Below, piece by piece: positions 54,984 to 64,000 of a stretch of 64,000 bases of DNA. The notes under the pieces are model-generated. The model searched no databases, was not told the DNA's origin, and saw nothing but the letters and a program-made list of their open reading frames with translations. The translations under genes and the position numbers were made by a program. This stretch comes from Gordonia hongkongensis (GTDB lineage Bacteria; Actinomycetota; Actinomycetes; Mycobacteriales; Mycobacteriaceae), in contig NZ_CP095552.1 of assembly GCF_023078355.1 (NCBI RefSeq), positions 1,364,001-1,428,000 of the forward strand. Reading direction: 5' to 3'. The number at the start of each line of letters is the position of its first letter. Within the stretch, counting starts at the first letter, position 1.

Positions 54984-56300
54984 TCAGGCTCCCGCCGCGT
55001 CGAAAGGGCCGTCGGCGGCCGGGATGTCGAGTCGGCGGCGCAGCATCGTGACATACCAGTTGACGAAGGCCTCGACCTGGATCTCCGACGTACTGTAAGG
55101 GCCGGGAACGTAAGCGGGATCGCTGATGCCGCTGTGCGCGAGCGCAACGAGGTCGGCGTCCTGCTGATTCGTCTTCTCCCAGACCCCGGTGAGCTGGTCG
55201 AGGTCATAGTCGACGCCCTCCACGGCGTCACGATGGACGAGCCAGGTGGTGCGCACCAGGGTCTGATCGGCGGAGACCGGGATGACCGCGAAGAGCACGG
55301 CGTGGTCGCTCGTCACGTGCAGCCACATGTTGGGCTGCAGGTGCATCGACAGCCGGCCGAGTCGCGCGTCGGGGATGTCGGTGAGGAGGCGGCCGCAGGC
55401 CGCGGAGCCGTCGAGGGTGAACGACTCGCCGGCGAGGTCGAGTGCGTCGCGCTCGATGTGGAACCCTGTTGCGCGCGTGTCGAGTTCTACGACCCGGGTG
55501 TGGGGTAGGCCATGCCGGTCCCAGATCTCGGTCTGTTCCGCGTTGGCGCGGTGGAACCGGTCGAACGCCGGCGCCAACCGGCTGGGGATGGCGTCGGTGT
55601 CGCTGTATCCCCAGGTCGGGAAGAACACGTTGAGGAGTTCCGGATGGCCACCGCAGTGGTAGCACTCGCGGTTGTTCTCCATCGTCAGTTTCCAGTTGCC
55701 GTCTTCGACGATGTCGACCTGTTTGGCCACCTTGGCCTCGGCGAGACGGTGCGGCGTCAGATAGGGCTCGACGACGGCGGCGACCTCGTCGATGTCGGCC
55801 GGCGGGTCGTCGGCCAGGCAGATGAACACCAGGCCGCCGATCGTGCGGACATGTACCGAGCGCAGCGAGTAACAGGACTTGTCGAAGCCGGGCGCCTGGT
55901 CATCGGCGAACTCGAGGCGCCCGTCCATCCCGTAGGTCCACGAGTGGTAGGTGCACACCAGGGTCCCGGTCGAACCGCTGGGCTCGGTGAGCAGGCGGGC
56001 CCCTCGATGCCGGCACACGTTGTGGTGGGCCCGGACCCGGCCGTCGTCGTCTCGGACGACGATGACCGACCGGGTCGAGAAGGTGATGGTGACATAGTCA
56101 CCGGGATCGGTGATCTCGGCTTCGGTGGCCACGAAAATCCATGACCGAGAGAAGATCTCGTCGACATCGAGGTCGAAGAACTCCCGGCTCACATAGAACT
56201 CCGCCGGCAGGCTCTCGCCTGCGCGGCGGTCGGCGATCAGAGCGCGGGTGCCGGTTTCCGGTGCCCTGGTGGCGGCATGCGCGACGAATGGTGCAGTCAT
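54984..56300 (-). CDS. gbcA: Glycine betaine monooxygenase, Rieske oxygenase subunit
   Basis: 438 residues. Rieske centre: NVCRHRGARLL and CTYHSWTYGMDG (C-x-H and C-x2-H). Mononuclear iron site: NWKLTMENNRECYHCGGHPEL with two His, and the partner Asp/Glu further on. It is the family that removes one methyl from glycine betaine giving dimethylglycine and formaldehyde. Gene order gbcA, gbcB, soxBDAG, purU, dmg supports the substrate better than sequence alone, since related oxygenases act on stachydrine and carnitine-type amines. Confidence 0.88.
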   Translation of the reverse strand: MTAPFVAHAATRAPETGTRALIADRRAGESLPAEFYVSREFFDLDVDEIFSRSWIFVATEAEITDPGDYVTITFSTRSVIVVRDDDGRVRAHHNVCRHRGARLLTEPSGSTGTLVCTYHSWTYGMDGRLEFADDQAPGFDKSCYSLRSVHVRTIGGLVFICLADDPPADIDEVAAVVEPYLTPHRLAEAKVAKQVDIVEDGNWKLTMENNRECYHCGGHPELLNVFFPTWGYSDTDAIPSRLAPAFDRFHRANAEQTEIWDRHGLPHTRVVELDTRATGFHIERDALDLAGESFTLDGSAACGRLLTDIPDARLGRLSMHLQPNMWLHVTSDHAVLFAVIPVSADQTLVRTTWLVHRDAVEGVDYDLDQLTGVWEKTNQQDADLVALAHSGISDPAYVPGPYSTSEIQVEAFVNWYVTMLRRRLDIPAADGPFDAAGA

Positions 56301-56599
56301 CAGCAGTGCGGGCCTCTCTGCACGGTCGGTGACGGATCTGTCGGGATGGCGGTTACATCGAGATCAACTGCATTGCAGTCGATCTCGAGACAGTCGGACG
56401 GCACGTGGATTCGGCCGGGCCAAGCTGGGGGACTGTTGACTTGTTGCGTCATACGCAACGACGCGCATGCTATGCAACAAGTGTGCGTCTCGGGTCTTGC
56501 GGTGTCAAGCGGGACGTGCGACCGTTTCTCCACGAGCCACACAGGCGTCGAGGGACCGTCGCGAGCCAGGCTCGGCCGCTCTACCCGACAGGGGTCGCA
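56301..56599. promoter_or_regulatory. gbcA upstream region with two palindromic sites
   Basis: No gene is seen. GTTGCGT-CAT-ACGCAAC at 56443-56459 is a perfect inverted repeat; an imperfect copy, GCGCATGC-TATGCAAC, lies at 56463-56478. A possible minus-strand promoter, TTGCAT (56477-56472) and TATGAC (56453-56448) with an 18-base spacer, is covered by both. This would control gbcA and the downstream operon. The IclR protein at 44,587 is a candidate binder. Confidence 0.5.
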
Positions 56600-56989
56600 T
56601 CATGACCGTGCGCGAACGACATCGGTTGCCATCCGCGGGTCATCCGTCCGCGGCACCCGAACGCGATGGAACTGCGGGCATCCACCCGGGGCGGTGCGCG
56701 ACTGCCTGCTGAACGGTATTACTCGGTCGGCGGCGGTTTCGTCGTGACCGACGCGAGTCCGACAATCCGTCGGTTGGTACGGACGTACCATTCGGCAACG
56801 GCTCCCGACGACGTGACCGTCCGGTTCCTGTTGGCCGCGGGTGCGATCGGCGGGCTCATCAAATCGGGGGCGTCGATCTCGGGTGCCGACGTGGGTTGCC
56901 AGGGCGAGGTGGGTTCCGCGGCGGCGATGGCCGCCGGTGCACTGGCCGAGATCCGCTCAGCGTGGTGGAGTGCTGAAGCCGGACGCTAG
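56600..56989 (+). pseudogene. sdaA: L-serine dehydratase remnant (sdaA)
   Basis: In one frame the DNA encodes recognisable pieces of L-serine dehydratase: [15 protein letters not shown] and [14 protein letters not shown], then [20 protein letters not shown] and [20 protein letters not shown]. The N-terminal part, about 130 residues between the two blocks, and everything after ALAEI are missing. A cluster-typical SdaA is about 450 residues and carries the iron-sulfur cysteines in the lost part and in VGCQGE. The residue pattern is conserved enough to be recent decay. SdaA commonly accompanies betaine clusters, converting serine made from glycine into pyruvate. Confidence 0.82.
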
Positions 56990-58317
56990 TCGCCCAGCAC
57001 CCGCCGCAGGTAGTCGTTGGCGAACACGCGGGACGGGTCGTATCGGTCCCGGACGGAACGGAATTCGTCGAACCGTGGATAGACGCCGCGTAGATACTCG
57101 GCGTCTCGGGCGTGCATCTTTCCCCAGTGGGGCCGGCCGCCGAGACCGGTGAGGATGGCTTCGACGTCGGCGAAGTAGGCATCGGAGTCGGCGGGATCGT
57201 CGCGGTGATAACGGTGTACGGCGATGTAGCCGCTGGTGCGTCCGGAGGCGGTGGAGAGCATGAGGTCATCGGCCGCGGCGGCGCGGACCTCGATGGGGAA
57301 GCTGACGAGGTGGTCGCGCCGGTCGAGGAGGGCGCGGATCTCGCGCAGCGCCTCCGGCACGGCCTCGAGGTCGACGGCGTACTCCATCTCGCGGAACCGG
57401 ACGTCGCGGTCGGAGACGAAGACCCCGGTGGAGGAGTCGGTGAACTCTCGTGCGGAGAGCGCGCGACCGGTGACCCCGTTGATCGTCGGCACCAAACGCG
57501 GCGCGCGCGCACCGATCTCGCACAGCAGACGAAGGGCCTTGTTGCTCAACAGTTCGTCGTCGATGTAGCGCTTGACGCGCGACGGCCCGGTGACCGGGGC
57601 GTCGGGACCGACCCGCGTGTTCGTCTTCACCAGAGCGCAATTGGTGTGCGGGAACAGGTAGAACTCGTGGTGGTCGGTGGTCGCGACGCGCTCCTGGAAG
57701 GCGGCGATCGCCGCATCGGCCGTCTCGGGACCCTCGACCGCGTGCAGCCGGAACTCGTCGACACAGTCGATGGTCAGTTCCACAACGACTCCGAGCGCGC
57801 CGAGGCCGAGTGCGACGGCCTGCATGTCGGCGTCGTCGGCGGTCACGGTGACGATCTCGCCGGAGCCGGTGACGATGGTCGCGCCGACGATCTGGGTGCT
57901 GATGCCGCCGAAGGCGAGCCCGGTGCCGTGGGTTCCGGTCGAGGTGGCGCCGGCGATCGTCTGACGATCGACGTCGCCGAGATTGGTCATCGCGAGTCCG
58001 AAAGGTGCCAGGATCCCCGGGATCTCGTGCAGGTGTGTGCCGGCGCGCACGGTCACTCGGTGGCCGTCGACCGCGACCAGACCACGCAGGCGCGACAGGT
58101 CGAGTTGCACGTCGTCGGCCACGGCGATGGGGGAGAAGCTGTGTCCCGCGCCGACGGTCTTCACCGTGCCGCCGCGAGCGGCCGTCTCCCGGACGATGGC
58201 GGCGATCTCGGCGGCACTCGCCGGGTGCAGCACCTGGTTCGGCGTGCAGGCCGCGGTGCCGCCCCAGTTGCGCCAGCCGGGCGCCGAACGCGCAGCGGTC
58301 CTGCTCACAGGAAGCAC
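56986..58317 (-). CDS. Sugar-1,4-lactone oxidase (D-arabinono/L-gulono-lactone oxidase family)
   Basis: 443 residues from GTG at 58317. The FAD-binding_4 domain is intact ([60 protein letters not shown]) and the ALO C-terminal domain has [20 protein letters not shown] with the family H-W-G-K motif, and [17 protein letters not shown]. This group oxidises aldonolactones; the substrate here is not known. Overlaps the PLP gene by 13 bases, so the two are co-transcribed. Confidence 0.88.
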   Translation of the reverse strand: MLPVSRTAARSAPGWRNWGGTAACTPNQVLHPASAAEIAAIVRETAARGGTVKTVGAGHSFSPIAVADDVQLDLSRLRGLVAVDGHRVTVRAGTHLHEIPGILAPFGLAMTNLGDVDRQTIAGATSTGTHGTGLAFGGISTQIVGATIVTGSGEIVTVTADDADMQAVALGLGALGVVVELTIDCVDEFRLHAVEGPETADAAIAAFQERVATTDHHEFYLFPHTNCALVKTNTRVGPDAPVTGPSRVKRYIDDELLSNKALRLLCEIGARAPRLVPTINGVTGRALSAREFTDSSTGVFVSDRDVRFREMEYAVDLEAVPEALREIRALLDRRDHLVSFPIEVRAAAADDLMLSTASGRTSGYIAVHRYHRDDPADSDAYFADVEAILTGLGGRPHWGKMHARDAEYLRGVYPRFDEFRSVRDRYDPSRVFANDYLRRVLGD

Positions 58318-59591
58318 CTGCCCTCTCCTCGGTAGGTCGGTACGACCTCATCGACCACCGCGTGCCCGGCGTCGTCGCGGCCGACGATCGCGACCTCGCG
58401 CGCTCGTTCGCACACCTCGCCGGACTTGGTGTGCCGGAACCACACCCGACTCCCGACGGCGATCTCGTCCGCGACCGCACCTCGCAGTGGGGTCTGCACC
58501 TCGCCGGCGGCCTCGGTACCGACGTAGGTGAGTCCGTGCGGCCACACGGGTGTGGGCAACCGGTCGGCAGCGGGCGGGCCGGACGCGATCCAACCGCCGC
58601 CCGCGCAGGTCACGACGCCGGGCGCCGGGCGGCGGACGACGTCGAGACCGAAGGACAGCGCGGGGGCGGGACGGAACCGCGCGTACCCGTCGAACAGATG
58701 GCCGCCGAACAGACCGCTGCCCGCGGCGATGTCGGTGACCGAGCGGTCGCGCGCGGTCTCCTCCAGGGAACCGGTGCCGCCTCCGTTGACGAACTCCAGG
58801 TCGGCGATCCGGCGCACGTCGTCGATCACCTTGCCGCGGCGACGGCGCAATTCGGCCATCGAATGTCGTTGCATCGCGCGAATGGCCCGGTTGGCCAACG
58901 CCTTACCGGGCGCCGCATCGGCCACCCCGGCCACCTGCGCTTCGTAGGACATGACCCCGACGAGATCGAAGCCGGGCCGTGCCACGATGATCCGTGCCAG
59001 CTCGAGTGCGTCACGACGGGAGTGCACCGGCGAGCGGCGAACCCCGATGTGCACCCGCCCGCCCAGTAGACGGTATGACGCGTCGAGGTCGATCGCGACG
59101 CGGATCGGCGGCCGGGCGGACGGAGGCACGACGGCGTCGATGAGGTCGAGTTGGTCGACGGAATCGACGAGCACACTCACCCGACGGGTCGCGACCTCGT
59201 CGGCGGCCAAGGCCGCCAGCGCATCCCGCCGCACACTGGGGTATCCCATCAGCACGTCGTCGATCCCCGAGGTCGTGGCGAGCCAGTGTGCCTCGGCCAC
59301 GTCGTAGGCGAGCACCCCCGCGAAACCGGCGCGCGCGGTGATGTCGTCGATGACCGAGCGGACACGGACGGATTTCGTGGCCAGGCGGATCGGGACACCC
59401 GCCGACCGACGGGTGAGATCGGCGACGTTGTGCTCCAGGGCGGCCCGGTCGAGTGCGAGGACCGGTGCGTCGAGTCCCGCATCGGCGACCGCTTGATCAA
59501 TTGCCGCCCAATAGGATTCGGGATCACTCAGCCACGGCGCGGGCGTCGGCGTCACCGGTGCCGCGTCGGGCGCCTCACCCGAAGCTGACAT
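58305..59591 (-). CDS. PLP fold-III amino acid deaminase/aldolase (alanine-racemase-like N-domain)
   Basis: 428 residues. The alanine-racemase-type barrel shows the PLP lysine in PIRLATKSVRVRSVI (about residue 73), VAYDVAEAHWL-type motifs and DLEFVNGGGTGSLEETARD, which binds the phosphate. The C-terminal D-serine-dehydratase-like domain contains VTCAGGGWIASGP and WFRHTKSGEVCERA, the latter with the His and Cys of the zinc site. It is of the D-threonine aldolase / D-serine dehydratase type, substrate unknown. It overlaps a lactone oxidase and a TetR gene. Confidence 0.82.
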   Translation of the reverse strand: MSASGEAPDAAPVTPTPAPWLSDPESYWAAIDQAVADAGLDAPVLALDRAALEHNVADLTRRSAGVPIRLATKSVRVRSVIDDITARAGFAGVLAYDVAEAHWLATTSGIDDVLMGYPSVRRDALAALAADEVATRRVSVLVDSVDQLDLIDAVVPPSARPPIRVAIDLDASYRLLGGRVHIGVRRSPVHSRRDALELARIIVARPGFDLVGVMSYEAQVAGVADAAPGKALANRAIRAMQRHSMAELRRRRGKVIDDVRRIADLEFVNGGGTGSLEETARDRSVTDIAAGSGLFGGHLFDGYARFRPAPALSFGLDVVRRPAPGVVTCAGGGWIASGPPAADRLPTPVWPHGLTYVGTEAAGEVQTPLRGAVADEIAVGSRVWFRHTKSGEVCERAREVAIVGRDDAGHAVVDEVVPTYRGEGRCFL

Positions 59592-60198
59592 GGGTCATGA
59601 GCTGATCGGTGATCGAGCGGATGATCGCGTCGACGACCTTGTCGTCGGCGGTGCTGAGGTAGACGAGTGTGATCGAGTTCGTCGCCGCGATGATCAGCGG
59701 ACCGAGGTCCTCGACCGGCGTGGTCCACTCCATGGGCGTCAGGTCGGCCATCGACCGCAGCCCGGCCGAGGCCACCCGGTAGAGCTGCTCGTACATGTGC
59801 TTGCCGACCTGCTGCAGCTCCGGGTGATTGTGCGCATAGATGCCGAGCGCGATGGTCGCCTGCATCCGGCCGGGATCGGCTTTGAGCAGGTCGTAGAACG
59901 CGTGGAACTGGCTCACCATGCTCGACCGCATCGTCTCCACGCCCGGCTCGGGTCCGTAGTCGGCGGCGGGCAGCACCGCGTGCAGCATGCGCTCGATGTC
60001 GGTGGGGACCGCCGTCTCCATGACCGCGCACAACAGTGCGGTGCGACTCTCGAAGGCATAGTGGAAACTTGCGAGCGGCATGCCGGCGTGGGCGCAGATG
60101 CGACGCGTGGTCGCGCCCTCGACCCCATGGTCGGCGATCACACGGTACGCCGATTCGAGAAGCGCGCTTCGACGTTGGTCGACGGACATCCGTGCCAC
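59575..60198 (-). CDS. TetR-family regulator
   Basis: About 207 residues. GTG at 60198 has AGGAAG eight bases upstream; ATG at 60189 (MSVDQRRSALLESAYRVI) is the alternative. HTH: GVEGATTRRICAHAGMPLAS and FHYAFESRTALL. The 3' end overlaps the PLP gene start by 17 bases, so it probably heads an operon with the PLP enzyme and the lactone oxidase, and controls it. Inducer unknown. Confidence 0.86.
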   Translation of the reverse strand: MARMSVDQRRSALLESAYRVIADHGVEGATTRRICAHAGMPLASFHYAFESRTALLCAVMETAVPTDIERMLHAVLPAADYGPEPGVETMRSSMVSQFHAFYDLLKADPGRMQATIALGIYAHNHPELQQVGKHMYEQLYRVASAGLRSMADLTPMEWTTPVEDLGPLIIAATNSITLVYLSTADDKVVDAIIRSITDQLMTHVSFG

Positions 60199-60393
60199 TG
60201 CGGTATCTTCCTGACCACATGCGCCGGCGCATGCTCGGGTGGACAATATCGCCGCAGCCTATCAGTGCCGGTGAGGCGCACAATGCCGTTCACCCGGAAG
60301 AAATCGCAGATCACACCGGGGACACTCGGGAGGCGTGCACCGCACGGCGCGACCGCCGTCTGCCCAAGGTGACGCCACCGAACCCACTACTGT

Positions 60394-61577
60394 GTGAACG
60401 TGACCTCCACGACCGGTAGAAAAGGCACCAACGACCTGCGCCGCGACGTCCTCGCGCGTGCGGGTTCGGCGGGAGTGGCGGTGGCCGACGCCGTCGTGGC
60501 GCGGCTCGCCGCCGAGGGACTCGGTCCCGCCCGCGCGCTGGGCGCCTCCCGCGACCAGATAGCGCCGCACGTGCGGCGGAGCCCGCATCTGCGGAACGGC
60601 GCCTTCGTCAACCCGGAACCCCCGTCGATCGCCGATCCGAGCCTGCAGGTCCTCACCGACATGGCCCGGCGGCCCGGCCGGCCGCGCCGACCGGTCATGG
60701 TGACGGTCCCACGCTTCGAGGCCCCCGGCGACCTCGCCGTCACCTGGCTCGGCCACGCCACCGCCGTCGTCGACATCGACGGCGCGCGGGTCATCACCGA
60801 TCCGGTCCTCAGCCGCCGCTGCTCGCCCAGCCAACTCGTCGGGCCCGGACGCATGCACTCCGCCCCACTGGCGCCGTCACAGTTGCCGCCACTCGACGTC
60901 GTCCTGATCAGTCACGACCACTACGACCATCTCGACATGGACACCGTCGTCACGATCGCCGACACCCAGCCCGACGCGGTGTTCGTCACGACGATCGGGG
61001 TCGGCGCGCACCTGGCCTCCTGGGGGATCGCGGAAGATCGCATCCGGCAGGCGGATTGGTGGGATGAGGTGGTGGTGCCGACCGGCGCGGGCGAGCTGCG
61101 GTTCACCTGCGGTCCGGCGCGACACTTCTCGGGCCGGTGGCTGGAGCGGAATCTCACCCAGTGGGGCAGCTGGGCGATCACCGGACGGGAGCACAAGGTC
61201 TTCTTCTCCGGGGACACCGGCCACAGCGAGCGCTTCGCCGATGTCGGCGACCGACTCGGCCCGTTCGACCTCACCCTCATCGCCGTCGGAGCCTACGACG
61301 TGATGTGGCCGGACATCCACGTGAACCCCGAGGAGGCCCTGTCGATCCACCGGATGGTCTCGCCCGGTACCGGATCCGACTCGGTCTTCATCCCGATCCA
61401 CTGGGGCACGTTCAACCTCGCGCGCCATCCCTGGGGGAGCCCATCGCGCGGTTACAGGCGGACGCCGGGCCGGACAAGCCGACGATCCTGGTGCCGCAAC
61501 CGGGCGGTTCGATCGACCTGATGACGCGGACCGGCAGCGGTGTGGCACAACCCAATTGGTGGGAGGCTTCGGCGTGA
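60394..61577 (+). pseudogene. Metallo-beta-lactamase-fold protein (Rv0906-like), frameshifted near the end
   Basis: The body is intact up to about residue 347: GDLAVTWLGHATAVVDID, metal ligands SHDHYDHLD (HxHxDH), HFSGRWLERNL, SGDTGHSERF and [16 protein letters not shown]. It resembles N-acylphosphatidylethanolamine-hydrolysing-type MBL proteins and Rv0906. A G5 run at 61433-61437 shifts the frame; one more G gives [20 protein letters not shown] and [15 protein letters not shown] to a TGA at 61575-61577 that overlaps the ctpE start (GTGA). Without the repair the protein ends at 61521 with an altered tail. True mutation or read error unresolved. No lesion elsewhere. Confidence 0.83.
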
Positions 61578-64000
61578 GCTCGCCGACGGAGATCGCGGAC
61601 GCCGGCCTGACCGCGGCCGAGGTGGCGCAGCGGGTCGCGGCCGGCCAGGTCAACGCGCTGCCCGACCGGTCCGGCCGCAGTGTGGCCGACATCGTCCGCG
61701 CGAATGTCTTCACCCGGATCAACGCGATCCTCGGGGTGCTGTTCGCGATCGTGGTGTTCACCGGATCACTCATCAACGGCCTGTTCGGACTGCTGATCAT
61801 CGCCAATTCCGGGATCGGCATCATCCAGGAGGTCCGGGCCAAGCGGACACTCGACAAGCTCGCGATCGTCGGCCAGACCCGTCCCCGGGTCCGGCGCGAT
61901 GGCGAGGTCACCGAGGTACCGCCGGACGAGGTGGTGCTCGACGACATCATCGAGATCGGTGCCGGCGATCAGATCGTCGTCGACGGCGAGGTCGTCGAGG
62001 CCATCGCACTCGACGTCGACGAGTCACTGCTCACCGGCGAGGCCGACCCGATCGACAAGGACCCGGGAGACGCGGTGCTGTCGGGCAGCTTCGTGGTCGC
62101 CGGCGGTGGCGCGTACCGCGCCACCAAGGTCGGCGCCGATGCCTACGCGGCCCAGCTCGCGGCCGAGGCGTCGAAGTTCACGCTGGTCTCCTCCGAGTTG
62201 CGCTCCGGCATCGATCAGATCCTGCGGGTGATCACCTGGTTGCTGATCCCGGCCGGTGTCCTGACCATCGTCAACCAACTCTTCGTCAGCGACAACGGGT
62301 TGCGGCGGTCCCTGCTCGGCATGGTCGCCGCGCTGGTGCCGATGGTGCCCGAGGGGCTCGTCCTGATGACCTCGATCGCCTTCGCGGTGGGTGTGGTGCG
62401 GCTCGGTCAGCGGCAGTGTCTGGTGAACGAACTCCCGGCCATCGAAGGGCTCGCGCGCGTCAATGTGGTCTGTGCGGACAAGACCGGCACCCTGACGGAG
62501 AACGGGATGCGGCTGGCCGAGGTGCGTTCCCTCGGGACGGTGCCCGCCGAGACCGCGGGACAGGTGCTGGCCGCGCTCGCCGCCCTCGATCCGCGGCCCA
62601 ACGCCAGCATGATCGCGATCGCCGAGGCACATCCGATCCCACCCGACTGGTCGGTGGCGGCCATCAAACCGTTCACCTCGGCCACCAAGTGGAGCGGGAT
62701 GTCGTTCCGCGGGAGCGGGTCCGGCCCGACCGCCGGCACCGACGACGGTCACTGGCTCATCGGTGCGCCCGACGTCCTGCTGGACCCGGAGGGCGAGACG
62801 GCCCGCCTCGCCTCCGACATCGGCGCCGCCGGACTCCGCGTGCTGCTGCTGGCCTGCACCGACGTGGCCGTGGACACCGAACCCGCGCCGGGTCAGGTCG
62901 CTCCGGGAACCGTCTCGCCGGTGGCCCTCGTGGTCCTCGAACAGCGGGTCCGGCCCGATGCGCGCGACACGATCGACTACTTCGGACAGCAGCACGTCGC
63001 GGTGAAGGTCATCTCCGGAGACAACGCCCGGTCGGTGGGGGCGGTCGCCGCGTCGCTGGGCCTCGGATCGGCCGAGTCCTCGGTCGACGCGCGCGAGTTG
63101 CCCTCGGAGACGGGCGAACTCGCCGACGTCGTCGAACGGGGCGTCACGTTCGGGCGGGTCCGGCCGGATCAGAAGCGGGCCATGGTGAAGGCGCTGCAAT
63201 CGCGGGACAACACCGTCGCGATGACCGGCGACGGAGTCAACGACGTCCTCGCGCTCAAGGACGCCGACATCGGCGTGGCGATGGGCTCGGGCAGCTCGGC
63301 CGCCCGGTCGGTGGCGCAGATCGTGTTGCTGGACAACAAGTTCGCGACCCTGCCGTATGTGGTGGGCGAAGGTCGGCGTGTGATCGGCAACATCGAGCGC
63401 GTCTCCAATCTGTTCCTGACCAAGACCGTGTACGCGGTGTTGCTCGCACTGTTCGTCGGCGTCGGCGGACTTCTCGGCGCACTGTTCGGGTCCGACCCGC
63501 TCAGTTATCCGTTCCAGCCGATCCACGTGACGATCTCGGCCTGGTTCACCATCGGCATCCCGGCGTTCGTCTTGTCGCTGGCCCCCAACAACGAGCGGGC
63601 CCGGCGTGGTTTCGTACGGCGGGTGCTGCTCAGCGCCGTGCCCAACGGCATCATCGTCGGCCTGTGCACCTTCGTGACCTACGTGATCGTCAACCCCGGC
63701 GGCGCCGGCGTCGAGGTGGGTGGTGACGCCGTCGAACTCTCGCAGCCTCAGACGCAGGCCGCCACCGCGGCGCTGATGACGCTGATCGCGATCGCGGTCT
63801 ACGTCCTCGCCGTGGTCGCCCGTCCGTACAACTGGTGGAAGGCGGTGCTCCTCGCGGTCTCCGCCGCCGCATACGTGCTGATCTTCGCGTGGCCGTTCAC
63901 CCAGGACCTGTTCCGGCTCGACTCGTCGAACTGGGGGATGAACACGGTGGCCCTGCTCTCGGCGGCGGTCGGCATCGCGTGTGTCGAGGTCGTCTCGCGG
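61574..64000 (+). CDS. ctpE: P-type ATPase CtpE, calcium transport (3' end outside the window)
   Basis: 809 residues are present, nearly the whole protein; the C-terminal end runs past the window. It follows M. tuberculosis CtpE (Rv0908) closely by recall: [55 protein letters not shown] (TGE), [10 protein letters not shown] (cation-binding PEG), [14 protein letters not shown] (phosphorylated Asp302), NVI-type [13 protein letters not shown] and [20 protein letters not shown] hinge. CtpE is reported to import calcium. GTG at 61574 overlaps the stop of the MBL gene. Placement after an Rv0906-like gene matches M. tuberculosis. Confidence 0.93.
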   Translation, partial: MSSPTEIADAGLTAAEVAQRVAAGQVNALPDRSGRSVADIVRANVFTRINAILGVLFAIVVFTGSLINGLFGLLIIANSGIGIIQEVRAKRTLDKLAIVGQTRPRVRRDGEVTEVPPDEVVLDDIIEIGAGDQIVVDGEVVEAIALDVDESLLTGEADPIDKDPGDAVLSGSFVVAGGGAYRATKVGADAYAAQLAAEASKFTLVSSELRSGIDQILRVITWLLIPAGVLTIVNQLFVSDNGLRRSLLGMVAALVPMVPEGLVLMTSIAFAVGVVRLGQRQCLVNELPAIEGLARVNVVCADKTGTLTENGMRLAEVRSLGTVPAETAGQVLAALAALDPRPNASMIAIAEAHPIPPDWSVAAIKPFTSATKWSGMSFRGSGSGPTAGTDDGHWLIGAPDVLLDPEGETARLASDIGAAGLRVLLLACTDVAVDTEPAPGQVAPGTVSPVALVVLEQRVRPDARDTIDYFGQQHVAVKVISGDNARSVGAVAASLGLGSAESSVDARELPSETGELADVVERGVTFGRVRPDQKRAMVKALQSRDNTVAMTGDGVNDVLALKDADIGVAMGSGSSAARSVAQIVLLDNKFATLPYVVGEGRRVIGNIERVSNLFLTKTVYAVLLALFVGVGGLLGALFGSDPLSYPFQPIHVTISAWFTIGIPAFVLSLAPNNERARRGFVRRVLLSAVPNGIIVGLCTFVTYVIVNPGGAGVEVGGDAVELSQPQTQAATAALMTLIAIAVYVLAVVARPYNWWKAVLLAVSAAAYVLIFAWPFTQDLFRLDSSNWGMNTVALLSAAVGIACVEVVSR

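Noticed and set aside
56300..56542. 80-residue minus-strand frame upstream of gbcA
   Set aside because: Unusual codon use, no motif, and it covers the palindromic promoter region; treated as non-coding.
61540..63726. 728-residue plus-strand frame over ctpE
   Set aside because: Out of frame with the P-type ATPase motifs; the true frame begins at GTG 61574 and stays open to the window end.

Overview
The window is high-GC actinobacterial DNA with GTG/ATG starts, many 4-base ATGA gene overlaps and a gene order close to that around Mycobacterium tuberculosis Rv0880-Rv0908: MarR, TrmH methylase, DUF2537, sepH, serC, citA, gltA, echA6, a metallo-beta-lactamase-fold gene, then ctpE. Together with a decayed mycofactocin locus this points to a mycolic-acid-containing actinomycete (Mycobacteriales), most likely Gordonia or a near relative. 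The genus is inference from recall.

Layout. 1-11,065: tail of an unknown gene, a TetR/acyl-CoA dehydrogenase divergent pair with a candidate operator, a hemerythrin-like protein, a PAP2 phosphatase, a chimeric mycofactocin remnant (mftD start joined to mftC end), a DUF222/HNH protein, a membrane-anchored beta-propeller protein with GYPxP repeats, and an acyl-CoA dehydrogenase plus APH-type kinase pair. 11,088-23,820: an APC permease, DUF2530, NCS2 purine permease, MarR, Eis-type acetyltransferase, TrmH, DUF2537, sepH, serC, an AbiEi-like protein among palindromes, citA and pdxH. 23,846-34,783: an MmpS-like secreted protein, an MFS exporter, a 2-oxoglutarate oxygenase, a DUF2236 oxygenase, three small stress/envelope proteins (DUF4235, DUF3618, holin-X), pxpB-pxpC, a PfkB kinase, gltA, an FKBP isomerase and a photolyase with an apparent CTG start.

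34,806-38,364: a second DUF222/HNH gene cut by a 1,358-bp IS3-family element (29-bp inverted repeats, GAC target duplication), followed by a 24-bp tandem repeat array and a terminator hairpin. 38,365-41,418: a tightly overlapping operon of an Xre regulator, a membrane protein and an ABC exporter, with a perfect operator palindrome in the promoter. 41,465-44,528: a flavoprotein monooxygenase, a predicted non-catalytic EchA6 and an XdhC.

44,587-56,300 is a complete set of genes for aerobic glycine betaine breakdown, all on the minus strand: Rieske monooxygenase gbcA and its reductase gbcB (betaine to dimethylglycine), heterotetrameric sarcosine oxidase soxBDAG (sarcosine to glycine), purU (formyl-THF to formate) and dimethylglycine oxidase, with an IclR regulator. 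gbcB carries a one-base frameshift in a G run. A decayed L-serine dehydratase (sdaA) lies just upstream, in the divergent orientation. 56,986-64,000: a sugar-lactone oxidase, a PLP fold-III protein, a TetR regulator, a metallo-beta-lactamase-fold gene with another one-base frameshift in a G run, and ctpE, which runs off the window.
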